From the NCBI RefSeq assembly GCF_900094585.1, contig NZ_FMAG01000002.1, positions 140,007 through 204,006 on the forward strand: 64,000 bases of DNA. Reading direction: 5' to 3'. Of this stretch, positions 17,059 to 26,667 are shown in pieces (position 1 is the first letter of the stretch; each line of letters starts with the position of its first letter). The translations under genes and the position numbers were made by a program. This DNA is from Martinezella multihospitum. GTDB taxonomy: Bacteria > Pseudomonadota > Alphaproteobacteria > Rhizobiales > Rhizobiaceae. A model generated the notes under the pieces. It worked only from the letters and a program-made list of their open reading frames with translations. It had not been told where the DNA came from and did no database searches.

Positions 17059-17325
17059 ATGAATGAAGCCGATGCATTGGATATTTTCCAGGCCGCGATC
17101 TGGACGGTGCTTGTGGCTTCCGGACCGGCTGTCATCGCCGCCATGGTCGTCGGTTTGGTGATCGCCCTGATCCAGGCGCTGACCCAGGTGCAGGAGGCGA
17201 CATTGACCTTCGTGCCGAAGATCGTCGCCGTCATGGTTACGATCGGCATCTCGGCACCCTTCGTCGGCGCGCAGATTTCGATCTTCACCAATCTCGTCTT
17301 CTCCCGCATCCAATCGGGTTTCTAA
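17059..17325 (+). CDS. fliQ: Flagellar type III export protein FliQ
   Basis: An 88-residue inner-membrane part of the export gate. It has the expected two helices: AIWTVLVASGPAVIAAMVVGLVIALIQ, then QEATLTFVPKIVAVMVTIGIS. The QALTQVQEATLTFVPKI loop is the FliQ signature. It follows flgD by 29 nt and precedes flhA. Confidence 0.95.
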   Translation: MNEADALDIFQAAIWTVLVASGPAVIAAMVVGLVIALIQALTQVQEATLTFVPKIVAVMVTIGISAPFVGAQISIFTNLVFSRIQSGF

Positions 17326-17472
17326 GATAAATCTGAGGCGATGCCGGCCTTAGGATCATGCGCATCGATGGCAAGGGCCATGCTCGCGCAAGCTTCGACC
17401 TTTAGAGGTCGGTTCCAATAGGGCAGGCGGGTCAGCCGTTTGCCACCTCTCATGAAGAGACGGAACCGGTCG

Positions 17473-19560
17473 ATGGCACAACCACCCGCAATAGCACTTC
17501 CCAAAGCCAATCCCAGCATACGCGATATCGGGTTTGCCCTCGGTATCATGGTCATCCTGTGCGTGCTGTTCCTGCCAATCCCGCCGTTTCTGATCGACCT
17601 TGGGCTGGCCTTCTCGATCGCTTTCTCCGTGCTGATCCTCATGGTGGCGCTCTGGATCAAGAAGCCGCTGGAATTCTCGTCCTTCCCGACGATTTTGCTG
17701 ATCGCCACGATGACGCGTCTGGCGCTGAACATCGCCACGACCCGCGTCATCCTTTCGCACGGCTATGAAGGGCACGATGCCGCCGGCGGCGTCATCGCCG
17801 GTTTCTCCAGCCTGGTCATGTCGGGCGACTTCGTCATCGGTCTGATCGTCTTCCTGATCCTCATCACCATCAACTTCATCGTCATCACCAAGGGTGCGAC
17901 GCGTATCGCCGAAGTCGGCGCCCGCTTCACCTTGGACGCGATCCCCGGCAAGCAGATGGCGATCGACGCCGATCTTTCCGCCGGCCTCATCGATGAAAAG
18001 GAAGCGCAGCGCCGCCGTCGCGAGCTGGAAGAGGAAAGCTCCTTCTTCGGCGCGATGGACGGCGCCTCCAAGTTCGTACGCGGTGACGCGGTTGCCGGCC
18101 TTCTGATTACCTGCATCAACGTCTTCGGCGGCATCATCATCGGCTATTTCCGTCATGGCATGCCGATCGGCCAGGCTGCGGACGTTTTCGTGAAGCTCTC
18201 CGTCGGCGACGGTCTGGTTTCGCAGATGCCGGCGCTCATCGTCTCTCTCGCTGCCGGTCTTCTCGTTTCGCGCGGCGGCACCTCCGGCTCCACCGACCAG
18301 GCCGTCGTCAATCAGCTGAGTGGCTATCCGCGCGCGCTCGCCGTCTCGGCGGTCCTCATGGGCATCCTGGCCATCATGCCTGGCATGCCCTTCTTTCCCT
18401 TCCTTGTCCTTGGCAGCCTGATGGCCGCCGGTGCCTGGTTCATTCCGCGCCAGATCGAGGCCGAGAACAAGCTTCGCCGCGATGCTGAAGAGCAGAAGGT
18501 GATGCAGACGAAGGAAATGGAAAAGGATTCGGTCAAGTCGGTTCTGAAGACTGCCGAAATCGAACTGGCACTCGGCAAGATCGTCTCTACCCGCCTGCTC
18601 GGCGCCCACCAGGAACTGGCCTTCCGCGTCGGCAAGATGCGCAAGAAGTTCGCGACGCAATACGGTTTCGTTGTGCCGGAGATCAAGGTGATCGACGATA
18701 TGGCGATTGCCGACAAGTCGTATCAGATCCGCATCCACGGCACGACGATCGCCTCCAACATGCTGCGCGTCGGCGAAGTGCTTGTTGTCACCGGTTCCGG
18801 CCGCAAGCCGACGGTTCCGGGCGACGAGATTCGCGAACCCGCTTTCGGCATGCCTGCTGTTTCCGTTCTCGAAGCCTTTACCGAAGATCTGAAGCGCGAG
18901 GGTTTCCAGCCGATCGACAACGTCTCCGTCGTGCTCACCCATATGAGCGAGGTCATCCGCAACAACCTGCCGGCGCTGCTGTCCTACAAGGACGTCAAGA
19001 TCCTGATCGAGCGTCTCGATCCCGAATACAAGAAGCTCGCCGACGAAATCTGCTCGTCGCACATGTCCTATTCCGGTCTGCAGGCGGTGCTGAAGCTGCT
19101 GCTCGCCGAGCGCGTCTCGATCCGCAACCTGCATCTCATCCTCGAAGCGGTCGCCGAACTCGCGCCGCATGTGCGCAAGACCGAGCAGATCGTCGAGCAT
19201 GTGCGCGTACGCATGGCGCAGCAACTCTGCGGCGATCTGGCCGACAATGGCGTGCTGCGCGTCCTCAGACTCGGCAGCAAATGGGACCTCATCTTCCATC
19301 AGGCGCTGAAGCGCGACCAGAAGGGCGAAATCGTCGAATTCGACATCGACCCGCGCAGCCTGGAAGAGTTCAGCGAGCAGGCTGGCAAAGTTATCCGTGA
19401 ATACATGGACAGAGGCATGCCCTTCGTTCTTGTCACGTCGCCGGAAACGCGCTCCTATGTGCGCATGATCATCGAACGCCTGTTCGCGACCCTTCCGGTC
19501 CTGTCGCATGTGGAATTGGCCAAGGGGATCGAGATCAAGATTCTAGGTTCGATTTCATGA
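17473..19560 (+). CDS. flhA: Flagellar export gate protein FlhA
   Basis: Large export-gate subunit of 695 residues. The N-terminal half has about eight membrane segments (starting [22 protein letters not shown]). The family loop [25 protein letters not shown], followed by [16 protein letters not shown], is present. The C-terminal cytoplasmic half binds export chaperones. ATG 17473 ([11 protein letters not shown]) gives the usual family length; an in-frame ATG at 17440 would add 11 residues. The stop overlaps the fliR start by 4 nt (ATGA). Confidence 0.96.
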   Translation: MAQPPAIALPKANPSIRDIGFALGIMVILCVLFLPIPPFLIDLGLAFSIAFSVLILMVALWIKKPLEFSSFPTILLIATMTRLALNIATTRVILSHGYEGHDAAGGVIAGFSSLVMSGDFVIGLIVFLILITINFIVITKGATRIAEVGARFTLDAIPGKQMAIDADLSAGLIDEKEAQRRRRELEEESSFFGAMDGASKFVRGDAVAGLLITCINVFGGIIIGYFRHGMPIGQAADVFVKLSVGDGLVSQMPALIVSLAAGLLVSRGGTSGSTDQAVVNQLSGYPRALAVSAVLMGILAIMPGMPFFPFLVLGSLMAAGAWFIPRQIEAENKLRRDAEEQKVMQTKEMEKDSVKSVLKTAEIELALGKIVSTRLLGAHQELAFRVGKMRKKFATQYGFVVPEIKVIDDMAIADKSYQIRIHGTTIASNMLRVGEVLVVTGSGRKPTVPGDEIREPAFGMPAVSVLEAFTEDLKREGFQPIDNVSVVLTHMSEVIRNNLPALLSYKDVKILIERLDPEYKKLADEICSSHMSYSGLQAVLKLLLAERVSIRNLHLILEAVAELAPHVRKTEQIVEHVRVRMAQQLCGDLADNGVLRVLRLGSKWDLIFHQALKRDQKGEIVEFDIDPRSLEEFSEQAGKVIREYMDRGMPFVLVTSPETRSYVRMIIERLFATLPVLSHVELAKGIEIKILGSIS

Positions 19561-20309
19561 TATCAGATCCCCAGGGGACCATTCTGGCGCTGTTCGTCGC
19601 CTTCTGCCGCATCGGCGGCTGCATGATGGTCCTCCCGGGTTTTTCCTCGGGCCGCGTTCCCCCGCAGATCAGGCTGCTTCTTTCTGCAGCGCTGACGATG
19701 GCGGTCCTGCCGTTGCTCTGGAACACGATCTATCCGCAGGTGTCGAAGGGCGATGCGAACTATATCGGCCTCATCTTCACCGAGACCGTCATCGGATTGA
19801 TGTATGGGATGATGGCCAGGATCTATACGCTGGGCCTGCAATTCACCGGCACGGTCATATCGATGATGATCGGCTTCAACGCGCCCGGCGGCGCCGATAT
19901 CATCGAGGAATCGAATGAAACATCGCTTACCAGCCTCGTCAGCTTTTGCGGGCTGATGATTCTCTTCATTATGGATTTCCACCATTATGTTTTGCAGGCG
20001 CTGGTCGATTCCTATTCGGTCATTCCCTTCGGCGGCCACATCGAGCCCCGCGCCGCGCTGATCTCGATTACGGATACGCTGGAGACGACCTTCTTCATCA
20101 TGCTGCGGCTGGCAAGCCCCTTCGTGCTTTACGGCTTGATGTTCCAGATTTCGATCGGCTTCATCAACAAGCTGGCGCCGCAGATTCCGATCTATTTCAT
20201 TTCCACGCCGTATCTGCTGATGGGCGGGCTGTTCATGCTCTATCTCAGCATCGCGGCCCTGGTCAGTCAGTTTTCCAGTGCGTTCCTCACCGTCTTTAAC
20301 GGGCATTAG
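19557..20309 (+). CDS. fliR: Flagellar export protein FliR
   Basis: A 250-residue inner-membrane export-gate protein with about six hydrophobic helices. [37 protein letters not shown] and [18 protein letters not shown] match the family, as does the late [15 protein letters not shown] segment. It is coupled to flhA by the ATGA overlap. FlhB, its usual partner, is not in this window. Confidence 0.94.
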   Translation: MISDPQGTILALFVAFCRIGGCMMVLPGFSSGRVPPQIRLLLSAALTMAVLPLLWNTIYPQVSKGDANYIGLIFTETVIGLMYGMMARIYTLGLQFTGTVISMMIGFNAPGGADIIEESNETSLTSLVSFCGLMILFIMDFHHYVLQALVDSYSVIPFGGHIEPRAALISITDTLETTFFIMLRLASPFVLYGLMFQISIGFINKLAPQIPIYFISTPYLLMGGLFMLYLSIAALVSQFSSAFLTVFNGH

Positions 20310-20379
20310 CCGCAGGCGGACAGATGATGAAGCCCGATTCGGGTAGAGCTGGCGAAAACAGCCGGCGAGCAGGTAGACG

Positions 20380-20796
20380 ATGGCGGAGAAAAACCGGTCC
20401 GAAAAACTGAAACGCCTGGTCGCGGTGCAGCGCCATCTGGAACGGATGGCGGAAAACGAGCTTGCCGATACGACCCGGCAGCGCACCGAAGTGACGGAAG
20501 CGATGGAGCGGGTCATGGTTGCCATTGGCTCGGTCGACCCCGTGCACATGGCATTCTCGATCCACTACGCCGAACGCTACGGCCGCCTGATGATCCGGGA
20601 TCAGCAGCTGGAAAGCATCCAGACACTCATTCAGATGAAGGTCCAGCAGGAGCGTACCAAGGCCGACAGGCTGGAAGAGCACATGAAGGATGCCCGCGAG
20701 CTGGAAACGCGGGAGGCAGACGACAATGCCGTCTACGATATCATCGATCAGCGTTTCGCAGGTGCAACGCCAGCCTCCAGCAAGGTTCAAAAATAA
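20380..20796 (+). CDS. FliJ-like coiled-coil flagellar protein
   Basis: A charged helical protein of 138 residues: KLKRLVAVQRHLERMAENELADTTRQ at the start and QMKVQQERTKADRLEEHMKDARELETRE near the end, suggesting an antiparallel coiled coil like the export chaperone escort FliJ. It lacks a signal peptide and membrane segment. It is the first of four small genes after fliR. Its function as FliJ is inferred from shape and position only. Confidence 0.6.
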   Translation: MAEKNRSEKLKRLVAVQRHLERMAENELADTTRQRTEVTEAMERVMVAIGSVDPVHMAFSIHYAERYGRLMIRDQQLESIQTLIQMKVQQERTKADRLEEHMKDARELETREADDNAVYDIIDQRFAGATPASSKVQK

Positions 20797-20930
20797 TAAT
20801 CATCGCGATCATGGAGCGGGATTCGCATCGTTGGGTTGCCAACCTGCTCTGACAGTTTGATTCGACATGTCCTGAGATGAGCGCTGAGCCGCGTATTTTC
20901 AGGGTATGCGAGAGCAAAAGGAGACGTGAC

Positions 20931-21527
20931 GTGGCTATTTCGCCTCCGAGTGATTTGGTCCTCGATGTCGTCAAGGCGGCAAATCCCGCCGATGTCGAGG
21001 CCGCGCAGGCCAAGCTTGCTGCCAATCGAGCCGCTTTCGCCGCCACCAGCCTGGCCGAAAACGGCAATGGTTTCGGCGCGACGGTGGATGCGATGAACAG
21101 CGCCGCCACCCAGGCGGGCCTCGCCAATGCGAATACGCATGTGGCCGGAACCAAGGTCCCGCAGGCCTATCGCAAGTTCGAGTCCATGGTGCTGCAGAAC
21201 TTCGTGAAGAACATGCTGCCAAGCAGCGAGACGCTCTATGGCAAGGGCTCTGCCGGCGAGATCTGGAAGGGCATGATGGCCGAGCAGCTGGGCGATACGA
21301 TCTCCAAGAACGGCGGCGTGGGCATCGCCGAAAAAATGTACAAGGAACAGGTCGACAAGATGCGCAATACCGGCGCCATCCATACAGCGACCGACGAGAA
21401 CGACAAGAAGATGGCGCTCAGCGCGATTACCGATTTTCAGCGCAAGACGCTGGCCGCTGCCAATGCCGACAACGACGGCAACACCGGCATCACCAACCAG
21501 AATTCGTTGACGTCCCAGAAAGCATGA
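20931..21527 (+). CDS. FlgJ-type rod-binding protein (no muramidase domain)
   Basis: A 198-residue protein with the rod-binding domain seen in the N-terminal half of FlgJ: YRKFESMVLQNFVKNMLPSS, YGKGSAGEIWKGMMAEQLGD and GGVGIAEKMYK. The peptidoglycan-cutting domain of enteric FlgJ is absent, consistent with the separate lytic transglycosylase at 11 kb. GTG 20931 is chosen because AAGGAGA sits 6 nt upstream; an ATG at 20877 has no ribosome site. The following gene begins at or just after its stop. Confidence 0.8.
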   Translation: MAISPPSDLVLDVVKAANPADVEAAQAKLAANRAAFAATSLAENGNGFGATVDAMNSAATQAGLANANTHVAGTKVPQAYRKFESMVLQNFVKNMLPSSETLYGKGSAGEIWKGMMAEQLGDTISKNGGVGIAEKMYKEQVDKMRNTGAIHTATDENDKKMALSAITDFQRKTLAAANADNDGNTGITNQNSLTSQKA

Positions 21528-21541
21528 GCGAGGTAACAAAC

Positions 21542-21910
21542 ATGGAAATGATGTCGCAGGACTATCGGATCAAGTCTGTCCTTGGCCGCCTGGAGATGAT
21601 TATCGACAATGAGAACAACCGGATCGGTGCCGATCCGGACTTCGATCTCAAGGTATCGAACGCACACAAGAGCCGCTGCCTCTATGAATTGTCGATGCTG
21701 TTTCGCGATACCGATCCGGCCGATCTCGCCGCCGCCCATATCGCGCAGCTGCACGATCTGAAGAAGAAGCTGGTTCTGAACGCCCGCCGCGTCGAGGCGC
21801 ATCTCGAGGCCGTGCGCGCCGTCGCCGAGATTTTGAAGAATGCGGTGCAGAATGCCGATGCAGACGGCACCTATTCGCAGGAACAATTCCGCGTCCGTGA
21901 GGCCGGATGA
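21542..21910 (+). CDS. FlgN-like flagellar chaperone candidate
   Basis: About 122 helical residues. SVLGRLEMIIDNENNRIG and KSRCLYELSMLFRDTD, then LHDLKKKLVLNARRVEAHLEAVRAVAEILKNAV, fit the size and helix pattern of FlgN, which escorts FlgK and FlgL to the export gate. ATG 21542 has GAGG 8 nt upstream; the ATG at 21524 overlaps the previous stop but lacks a site. The stop overlaps the next gene by 4 nt. FlgN is a tentative assignment. Confidence 0.6.
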   Translation: MEMMSQDYRIKSVLGRLEMIIDNENNRIGADPDFDLKVSNAHKSRCLYELSMLFRDTDPADLAAAHIAQLHDLKKKLVLNARRVEAHLEAVRAVAEILKNAVQNADADGTYSQEQFRVREAG

Positions 21911-22434
21911 TCAAGCTCGTTATCACCGGCCTGTGGGTTTGCGCCGTAACATTAGCCTCAGTCTATTTTTCGGTGCAGGTGGCGACGGCGCCCGCGATCA
22001 GTCCTGATGACGCCAAGAAGGCGCAGCAGGAGCTGGTCAAGGGCGAATCGATCAACGTCCCCGTCATCGCCAACGGCCAGGTGACCGGCTATTTCCTGAC
22101 GCGCATTTCCTTCATGATGGAGAAGGGCAAGGCGAATGCGTTTCAGATACCTCTGCCGGAGCTGACGACCGATGAGCTCTTTTCGCTGCTGATCGGCAAC
22201 AAGACGATCGATATCTCGCATGCGCAGAATTTCGACGTTGCCGCCTTCCGCGCCGATCTGAAGAAGCGGATGAACGAGCGGCTCGGTGGGGACTATGTCG
22301 CCGACGTATTGATCGAACAGCTCGACTACCTTTCCAAGGAAGAAACCCATGGTGGGGAAAGCGTGGGCAAGAGAACGGTCAAGCCTGTGAAGATCGTGCA
22401 GGATGCGGCCAAGGACAAAGTGCCGGTCGAGTAA
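21907..22434 (+). CDS. Conserved hypothetical membrane-anchored protein, end of flagellar cluster
   Basis: 175 residues. One N-terminal hydrophobic helix (LVITGLWVCAVTLASVYFSVQVA) anchors or exports it. The rest is soluble, with NVPVIANGQVTGYFLTRISFMME and PLPELTTDELFSLLIGNKTIDI. The one-helix topology recalls FliL, but no FliL motif is evident. It is translationally coupled to the upstream gene and is the last gene before a terminator, so a motility role is likely from context only. Confidence 0.7.
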   Translation: MIKLVITGLWVCAVTLASVYFSVQVATAPAISPDDAKKAQQELVKGESINVPVIANGQVTGYFLTRISFMMEKGKANAFQIPLPELTTDELFSLLIGNKTIDISHAQNFDVAAFRADLKKRMNERLGGDYVADVLIEQLDYLSKEETHGGESVGKRTVKPVKIVQDAAKDKVPVE

Positions 22435-22526
22435 TATCTCCCGGCCGCAAGATGCCAATTCATATACGAATGTAAGCAATATCTTACGTTTTCCGATATG
22501 CTTAACAGATCCCTGATGGCTTCCAG

Positions 22527-22570
22527 CAAATCCAACCTTCCTTCCTAACGGAAAGTTGGATTTGTCTTGC
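22527..22570 (+). terminator. Terminator at the end of the flagellar cluster
   Basis: CAAATCCAAC (22527-22536) pairs with GTTGGATTTG (22555-22564); after one mismatch four more pairs extend the stem inward. TTTG TCTTG follows. It lies about 90 bp past the last motility gene and closes that transcript. Confidence 0.8.
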
Positions 22571-22617
22571 TATAAACTCCTCCAAGCCATGCCTCCCAGT
22601 CGCCGCACCGATGAACG

Positions 22618-23526
22618 GTGAGGGGCATGGGCTTTATGCGTACCGGCATCATGCGCGCCAGCGATGCCGGGCAGGAGGGTGTTGGATTGAACCAGGTAGC
22701 CGATTTTGCCGTCGTCGCGTCGCGCCGCATGATCTTCGATCTGCCGGTATGCGATCTGGGCTGGGATGACGCGCTGACTTTCGTCAACGAGCTTGCGTCC
22801 CTGCCGGTTGGACAGACCTCGATCTCTTTCGTCAATGCTCATAACATGCTCGTCATGCTGCGCGATGACGGCTACCGCAATGTCCTTGAGCAGAATCTAG
22901 TTCTTCCCGACGGCGTTGGCCTCGACATCGCATCGCGCGTCGCTCATGGCGAACCGTTCCCGGCCAATTTGAACGGCACGGATTTCGTGCCCGCGCTGCT
23001 GACATTCATGGAGCGGCCGAGGCGGATCGGTCTCTTGGGCGGCAAGCGCTCCGTCGTCGAGCAGGCAGCAGAGAAATTTCGCCAGCATGCTCCGTGGCAC
23101 CAGTTTATCGTCGTATCGGACGGTTTCTTCGATCCAGCGCGGAGCAATGCCGTGACCGCGGAAATCAGCCGCCAGAAGATCGATATCCTGATCGTCGGCA
23201 TGGGCACGCCGTTGCAGGAAAAATGGGTCGCCGAACACGTCGGGCCGCAGCACGCGCGCCTCGTCCTGACCGTCGGTGCCCTGTTCGATTTCATTTCCGA
23301 GACGGTGCCGCGGGCACCAAGGCTCGTGCGCGCGATGCGCAGCGAATGGCTGTTCCGTCTGGTGCTCGAGCCGAACCGGCTCTGGCGGCGTTACATGCTG
23401 GGCATACCGCTATTCTTCTATCAGGTTGTCAGGCATCAGTTTGGCCGCAAGGAGCGTGTCCTTCGCGCAGAGCCGCACCCCTTGCCGCAGCGGCGTATTG
23501 CCCCGCCGAATAAATTAGCAAGTTAG
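22618..23526 (+). CDS. WecG/TagA/CpsF-family glycosyltransferase
   Basis: Transfers a sugar, commonly N-acetylmannosamine or its uronic acid, onto a lipid-linked intermediate of a surface polysaccharide. The family motifs are present in order: SFVNAHNMLVMLRD, LVLPDGVGLDIAS, LNGTDFVPALL, RIGLLGGKRSVVEQAA, DILIVGMGTPLQEKW and VGALFDFISETVPRAP, ending with a C-terminal basic/aromatic helix for membrane contact. The start is uncertain: GTG 22618 or ATG 22627; the conserved part begins near RRMIFDLPV. A palindromic repeat begins right at the stop codon. Together with the next gene it suggests a small exopolysaccharide locus. Confidence 0.88.
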   Translation: MRGMGFMRTGIMRASDAGQEGVGLNQVADFAVVASRRMIFDLPVCDLGWDDALTFVNELASLPVGQTSISFVNAHNMLVMLRDDGYRNVLEQNLVLPDGVGLDIASRVAHGEPFPANLNGTDFVPALLTFMERPRRIGLLGGKRSVVEQAAEKFRQHAPWHQFIVVSDGFFDPARSNAVTAEISRQKIDILIVGMGTPLQEKWVAEHVGPQHARLVLTVGALFDFISETVPRAPRLVRAMRSEWLFRLVLEPNRLWRRYMLGIPLFFYQVVRHQFGRKERVLRAEPHPLPQRRIAPPNKLAS

Positions 23527-23625
23527 AGCATTTCCAGGAAAAGTGCGTAGCGGTTTTCCGTCCGGAATGCGCAAAGAAACAAGAGCCTAAAGCGTTTTCG
23601 CGATTCGAAGAAAAGCGGAAATGCT
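23527..23625. repeat. RIME-like palindromic intergenic repeat, long copy
   Basis: About 100 bp bounded by inverted ends AGCATTTCC (23527-23535) and GGAAATGCT (23617-23625). The core contains AGCGGTTTTCCGTCCGGAAT, which recurs at 52.1 kb. Such short palindromic elements are common between genes in Rhizobium. No coding capacity or transposase is seen. It directly follows the glycosyltransferase stop and may act as a transcript-end hairpin. Confidence 0.75.
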
Positions 23626-23728
23626 TTGGTATTTGCGGGCTCCGCGTTAACTCTTTCTTTGGCATGAAATTTTAGAGTGGGTTAACCATTTGCATTGGTC
23701 TCGGACCATGTGCGCGAGATAACCCGCC

Positions 23729-25645
23729 ATGTTTGAAAGCAAAGCCAGGACCGGATTCCACCCCGACGATGCGGAAACCCAAAAGGTTTCGCGGCGATCC
23801 GGCCGGCATATCTCCCCTTACGGTGAAGATGATGGCTTGGGTAGCGCAGTCGACCTACGCGCTGCCAACTCCGACGATCCGCGCGATGTGGAACTGCGCG
23901 CCATCCTGCGCAGACGTTTGAATGGCGATCCTTATCCGGTGTCCGGTCGAAAATCGCCGGAGATCGGGATGGCGGCCGAGCAGGCGGAAGATGTCTCGCA
24001 TGCCTACCGCCCAGAACGCCGCGAAATGCCGGAGCTGTCATCGGAGCCTACGCCCGATTTGCTGGAATTCGTGCCCGATCTGCTTGAAGGCATGGGGGAA
24101 CTTCCGCGACAGGCCGCCCCCGCTCCAGTTGTCGTTGAACAGATATCTCAGGCCCGAAACTGGTCCCTTAGCTTTGGCGCTCTCTGTTTCATTGCCGCAA
24201 CCGCGCTGGCGGGAGCGGCTATTCCCACCTTGCTTGCCCCGCCGCCGCTCTACGTGTCGCAGGCCGTTCTGCATGCGGAGGGCGAAGGTCGGGGGCGTCA
24301 GGCCCTGCTGGATGTCGCGGCGAAGCGTGTCGTTGCTCCGTCCGTATTGTCCGACATTGTCGCCAGGATGAAGCTTGACCGCGATCCGGAATTTACCGGC
24401 AGTCGGGCGGGCGCCCTCGGGGTTGCCGTCGAGCTGCTTTCCGGCAGCGGCAATGCATCCGACGCGCCGTCACGTGCTCAGGCAACGCTGCGCAAAGACA
24501 TTGCCGTCGATATCGATGGTCAGACGGGCCTGCTGCGCCTGATCGTCACGTCGGGCGATCCCGCCAGGTCGGCCGATATTGCCAACCGGCTTGTTATCGC
24601 CACTCTCTATGATCCCGCTGTTGCAAAGGCGGCCGGTACGTCGCTTGGGGCCGAAACGGCGTCTGATCGCAGCCGTAAAGAACTCGATCGCGCCTCCGCC
24701 GCCCTTGCCGAATTCAAGGTGCGTTATGGCGAAGACAGGATTGTTGCGGCGGAGGCGCTCCGGCAGCAGCGTCAGCAGCTGGATGTACAGATAAAGGCAG
24801 CCGATCTGGCGGTACGCACCGCCAAGGCCCGTCTCGCGGCCGTCAAATCGGCCACGCCGGCATCGGTGCTGACCGGTGCATTGTCAGGCGGTCTTTCATC
24901 GCCGGGACTTGATGACTTGCGCAGTCGCTATAATGCCGCAAAGTCACAGCTGACGCAGCTCTCGGTGCAGCTCGGCCCACGCCATCCTCGCTTGCTGGCG
25001 CAACAGGCCACCGTCGATGATCTTGCGGCCAACATGCGCAGCCAGCTACAGCGGCTGGCCGTCAGCAGCGAAGCGGACGTGAAAGCGGCTCTGGAAAAGC
25101 AAGCCGCTCTCTCGGCGCAAATGACGGCCGCCAGTCAGGGGGGAAGCGATGTCGACCTCAGCCGTCTTGCACAGTTGCAGGATGCCGTCACAACGGCGCA
25201 GAGCCGCTATGAGGCCGACCAGCAGAATGCTGGCATAACGATCTCCGAAGTCAGGCCGCCACTGACGGTGTTGTCCCAGGCGGTCGCATCCGCCGCGCCG
25301 CTGGACGATCATCTCGCGAGCAATCAGGCCGCCGGCTTCCTCGCCGGGCTTGGCCTGGCACTTTGCGCCGTATTCCTGCGTAAGTGGCTGGCTGGTGCGG
25401 AACTGGCAGAAGACCAAGCGGCCGAGGAAAGCATCATGCCGATGGCTCACGCTTTGCCTCACGACGATGATATGGAGCTCCCGTCATTGCCGGCGATCGC
25501 GCCGGAGCCATCGGCTGCTCTTGTTTCCGATGATGCAGATCAGCTCGATATCGCGGACGAGTGGGGCCGCATCCAGCAGGAACTTGCGTCCCTGCGCGCC
25601 AAGGTCGAAACCTACGCGGTGCGTCGGCATCAGGATCGCGGCTGA
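23729..25645 (+). CDS. Wzz/GumC-type polysaccharide chain-length or co-polymerase protein
   Basis: 638 residues. A long cytoplasmic N-terminus (about 1-140) leads to a first membrane helix (about 144-170), a periplasmic region starting YVSQAVLHAEGEG with DIAVDIDGQTGLLRLIVTSGDPARSADIAN, long coiled coils (KELDRASAALAEFKVRYGEDR, LRQQRQQLDVQIKAADLAVRTAKARLAAV), the GPRHPRLLAQQATVDDL motif of GumC/ExoP proteins, and a second helix at about 531-553. The tyrosine kinase domain of full ExoP-type proteins is missing; instead there is a short acidic tail. It probably controls polymer length or export together with the upstream glycosyltransferase. Confidence 0.85.
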   Translation: MFESKARTGFHPDDAETQKVSRRSGRHISPYGEDDGLGSAVDLRAANSDDPRDVELRAILRRRLNGDPYPVSGRKSPEIGMAAEQAEDVSHAYRPERREMPELSSEPTPDLLEFVPDLLEGMGELPRQAAPAPVVVEQISQARNWSLSFGALCFIAATALAGAAIPTLLAPPPLYVSQAVLHAEGEGRGRQALLDVAAKRVVAPSVLSDIVARMKLDRDPEFTGSRAGALGVAVELLSGSGNASDAPSRAQATLRKDIAVDIDGQTGLLRLIVTSGDPARSADIANRLVIATLYDPAVAKAAGTSLGAETASDRSRKELDRASAALAEFKVRYGEDRIVAAEALRQQRQQLDVQIKAADLAVRTAKARLAAVKSATPASVLTGALSGGLSSPGLDDLRSRYNAAKSQLTQLSVQLGPRHPRLLAQQATVDDLAANMRSQLQRLAVSSEADVKAALEKQAALSAQMTAASQGGSDVDLSRLAQLQDAVTTAQSRYEADQQNAGITISEVRPPLTVLSQAVASAAPLDDHLASNQAAGFLAGLGLALCAVFLRKWLAGAELAEDQAAEESIMPMAHALPHDDDMELPSLPAIAPEPSAALVSDDADQLDIADEWGRIQQELASLRAKVETYAVRRHQDRG

Positions 25646-25762
25646 GCGCCACATCGTTTTCCCTTGCAATTACCGCTTTCAGACACCATAGGGCGTTGGC
25701 AGGCAACTCCCTCCGGCGGATGGCCTGTAGATTGCCAGCGAATTCATGATCGGGAGACGAGC

Positions 25763-26662
25763 GTGACGACAGTGATCGACGGGAAACAGGCGGCAGCCTC
25801 GGTGATCGAGGCTGTGAAGGCTGCATCAGCGGGACTTGAGCAGGAGGCCGGCGTGAAGACCGGCCTTGCGGTCGTCATCGTCGGCGACGATCCGGCCAGC
25901 CACGCCTATGTGAACTCCAAGAGCAAGATGGCCAAGGAATGCGGCTTCAAGTCGGTGCAGCACACGCTGCCGGTGGAAACAACGCAGGAAGAGCTCGCCG
26001 CCCTGGTAGCCTCGCTGAACGACGATCCCTCCATCCACGGCATTCTGGTCCAGCTGCCGTTGCCGAAGCATCTCAATTCCGATGCGATCATCCAGTCGAT
26101 CAAGCCGGAGAAGGATGTCGACGGCCTGCATGTGGTCAATGCCGGCAAGCTTGCGACCGGCGATCTCGATACCGGGCTGATCTCGTGCACGCCGGCCGGC
26201 GCCATGCTTTTGGTGCGCTCCATCCATGGCGAGGACCTGTCGGGGCTCAACGCCGTGGTCATCGGCCGCTCCAACCTGTTCGGCAAGCCGATGGCACAAT
26301 TGCTGCTCAATGCCAATGCGACGGTGACGACGGCGCATTCGCGGACGAGGGATCTCGCCTCGGTCGCACGCGGCGCCGATATTCTGGTGGCGGCTGTGGG
26401 ACGTCCCGAGATGGTGAAGGCTGGCTGGGTGAAGCCGGGTGCCACGGTCATCGATGTCGGCATCAACCGGATCGCGGCACCCGAGCGTGGCGAGGGCAAG
26501 AGCCGGCTGGTGGGCGATGTCGCCTATGCGGAAGCATCCGATGTCGCCGGTGCGATCACGCCGGTTCCGGGCGGTGTCGGGCCGATGACGATTGCCATGC
26601 TGATGGCCAATACCGTCATTGCAGCTCATCGCGCCGCGGGCAAGAAGCCGCCGAGGTTTTAA
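25763..26662 (+). CDS. folD: Bifunctional methylenetetrahydrofolate dehydrogenase / cyclohydrolase FolD
   Basis: Interconverts 5,10-methylene-, methenyl- and 10-formyl-tetrahydrofolate for one-carbon metabolism. It has 299 residues, the usual length. Motifs are [20 protein letters not shown] with the catalytic Tyr/Lys pair, [20 protein letters not shown], and the NADP-binding [18 protein letters not shown], then [20 protein letters not shown] 25763 is chosen because GGGAG precedes it and it gives the family N-terminus VTTVIDGKQ. It ends 5 nt from the convergent aglR stop. Confidence 0.96.
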   Translation: MTTVIDGKQAAASVIEAVKAASAGLEQEAGVKTGLAVVIVGDDPASHAYVNSKSKMAKECGFKSVQHTLPVETTQEELAALVASLNDDPSIHGILVQLPLPKHLNSDAIIQSIKPEKDVDGLHVVNAGKLATGDLDTGLISCTPAGAMLLVRSIHGEDLSGLNAVVIGRSNLFGKPMAQLLLNANATVTTAHSRTRDLASVARGADILVAAVGRPEMVKAGWVKPGATVIDVGINRIAAPERGEGKSRLVGDVAYAEASDVAGAITPVPGGVGPMTIAMLMANTVIAAHRAAGKKPPRF

Positions 26663-26667
26663 AGCAT

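Noticed and set aside
17356..19509. 717-codon minus-strand frame opposite flhA
   Set aside because: GC-rich codon bias of flhA keeps the antisense frame open; the translation is Arg/Asp/His-rich low complexity without a domain.
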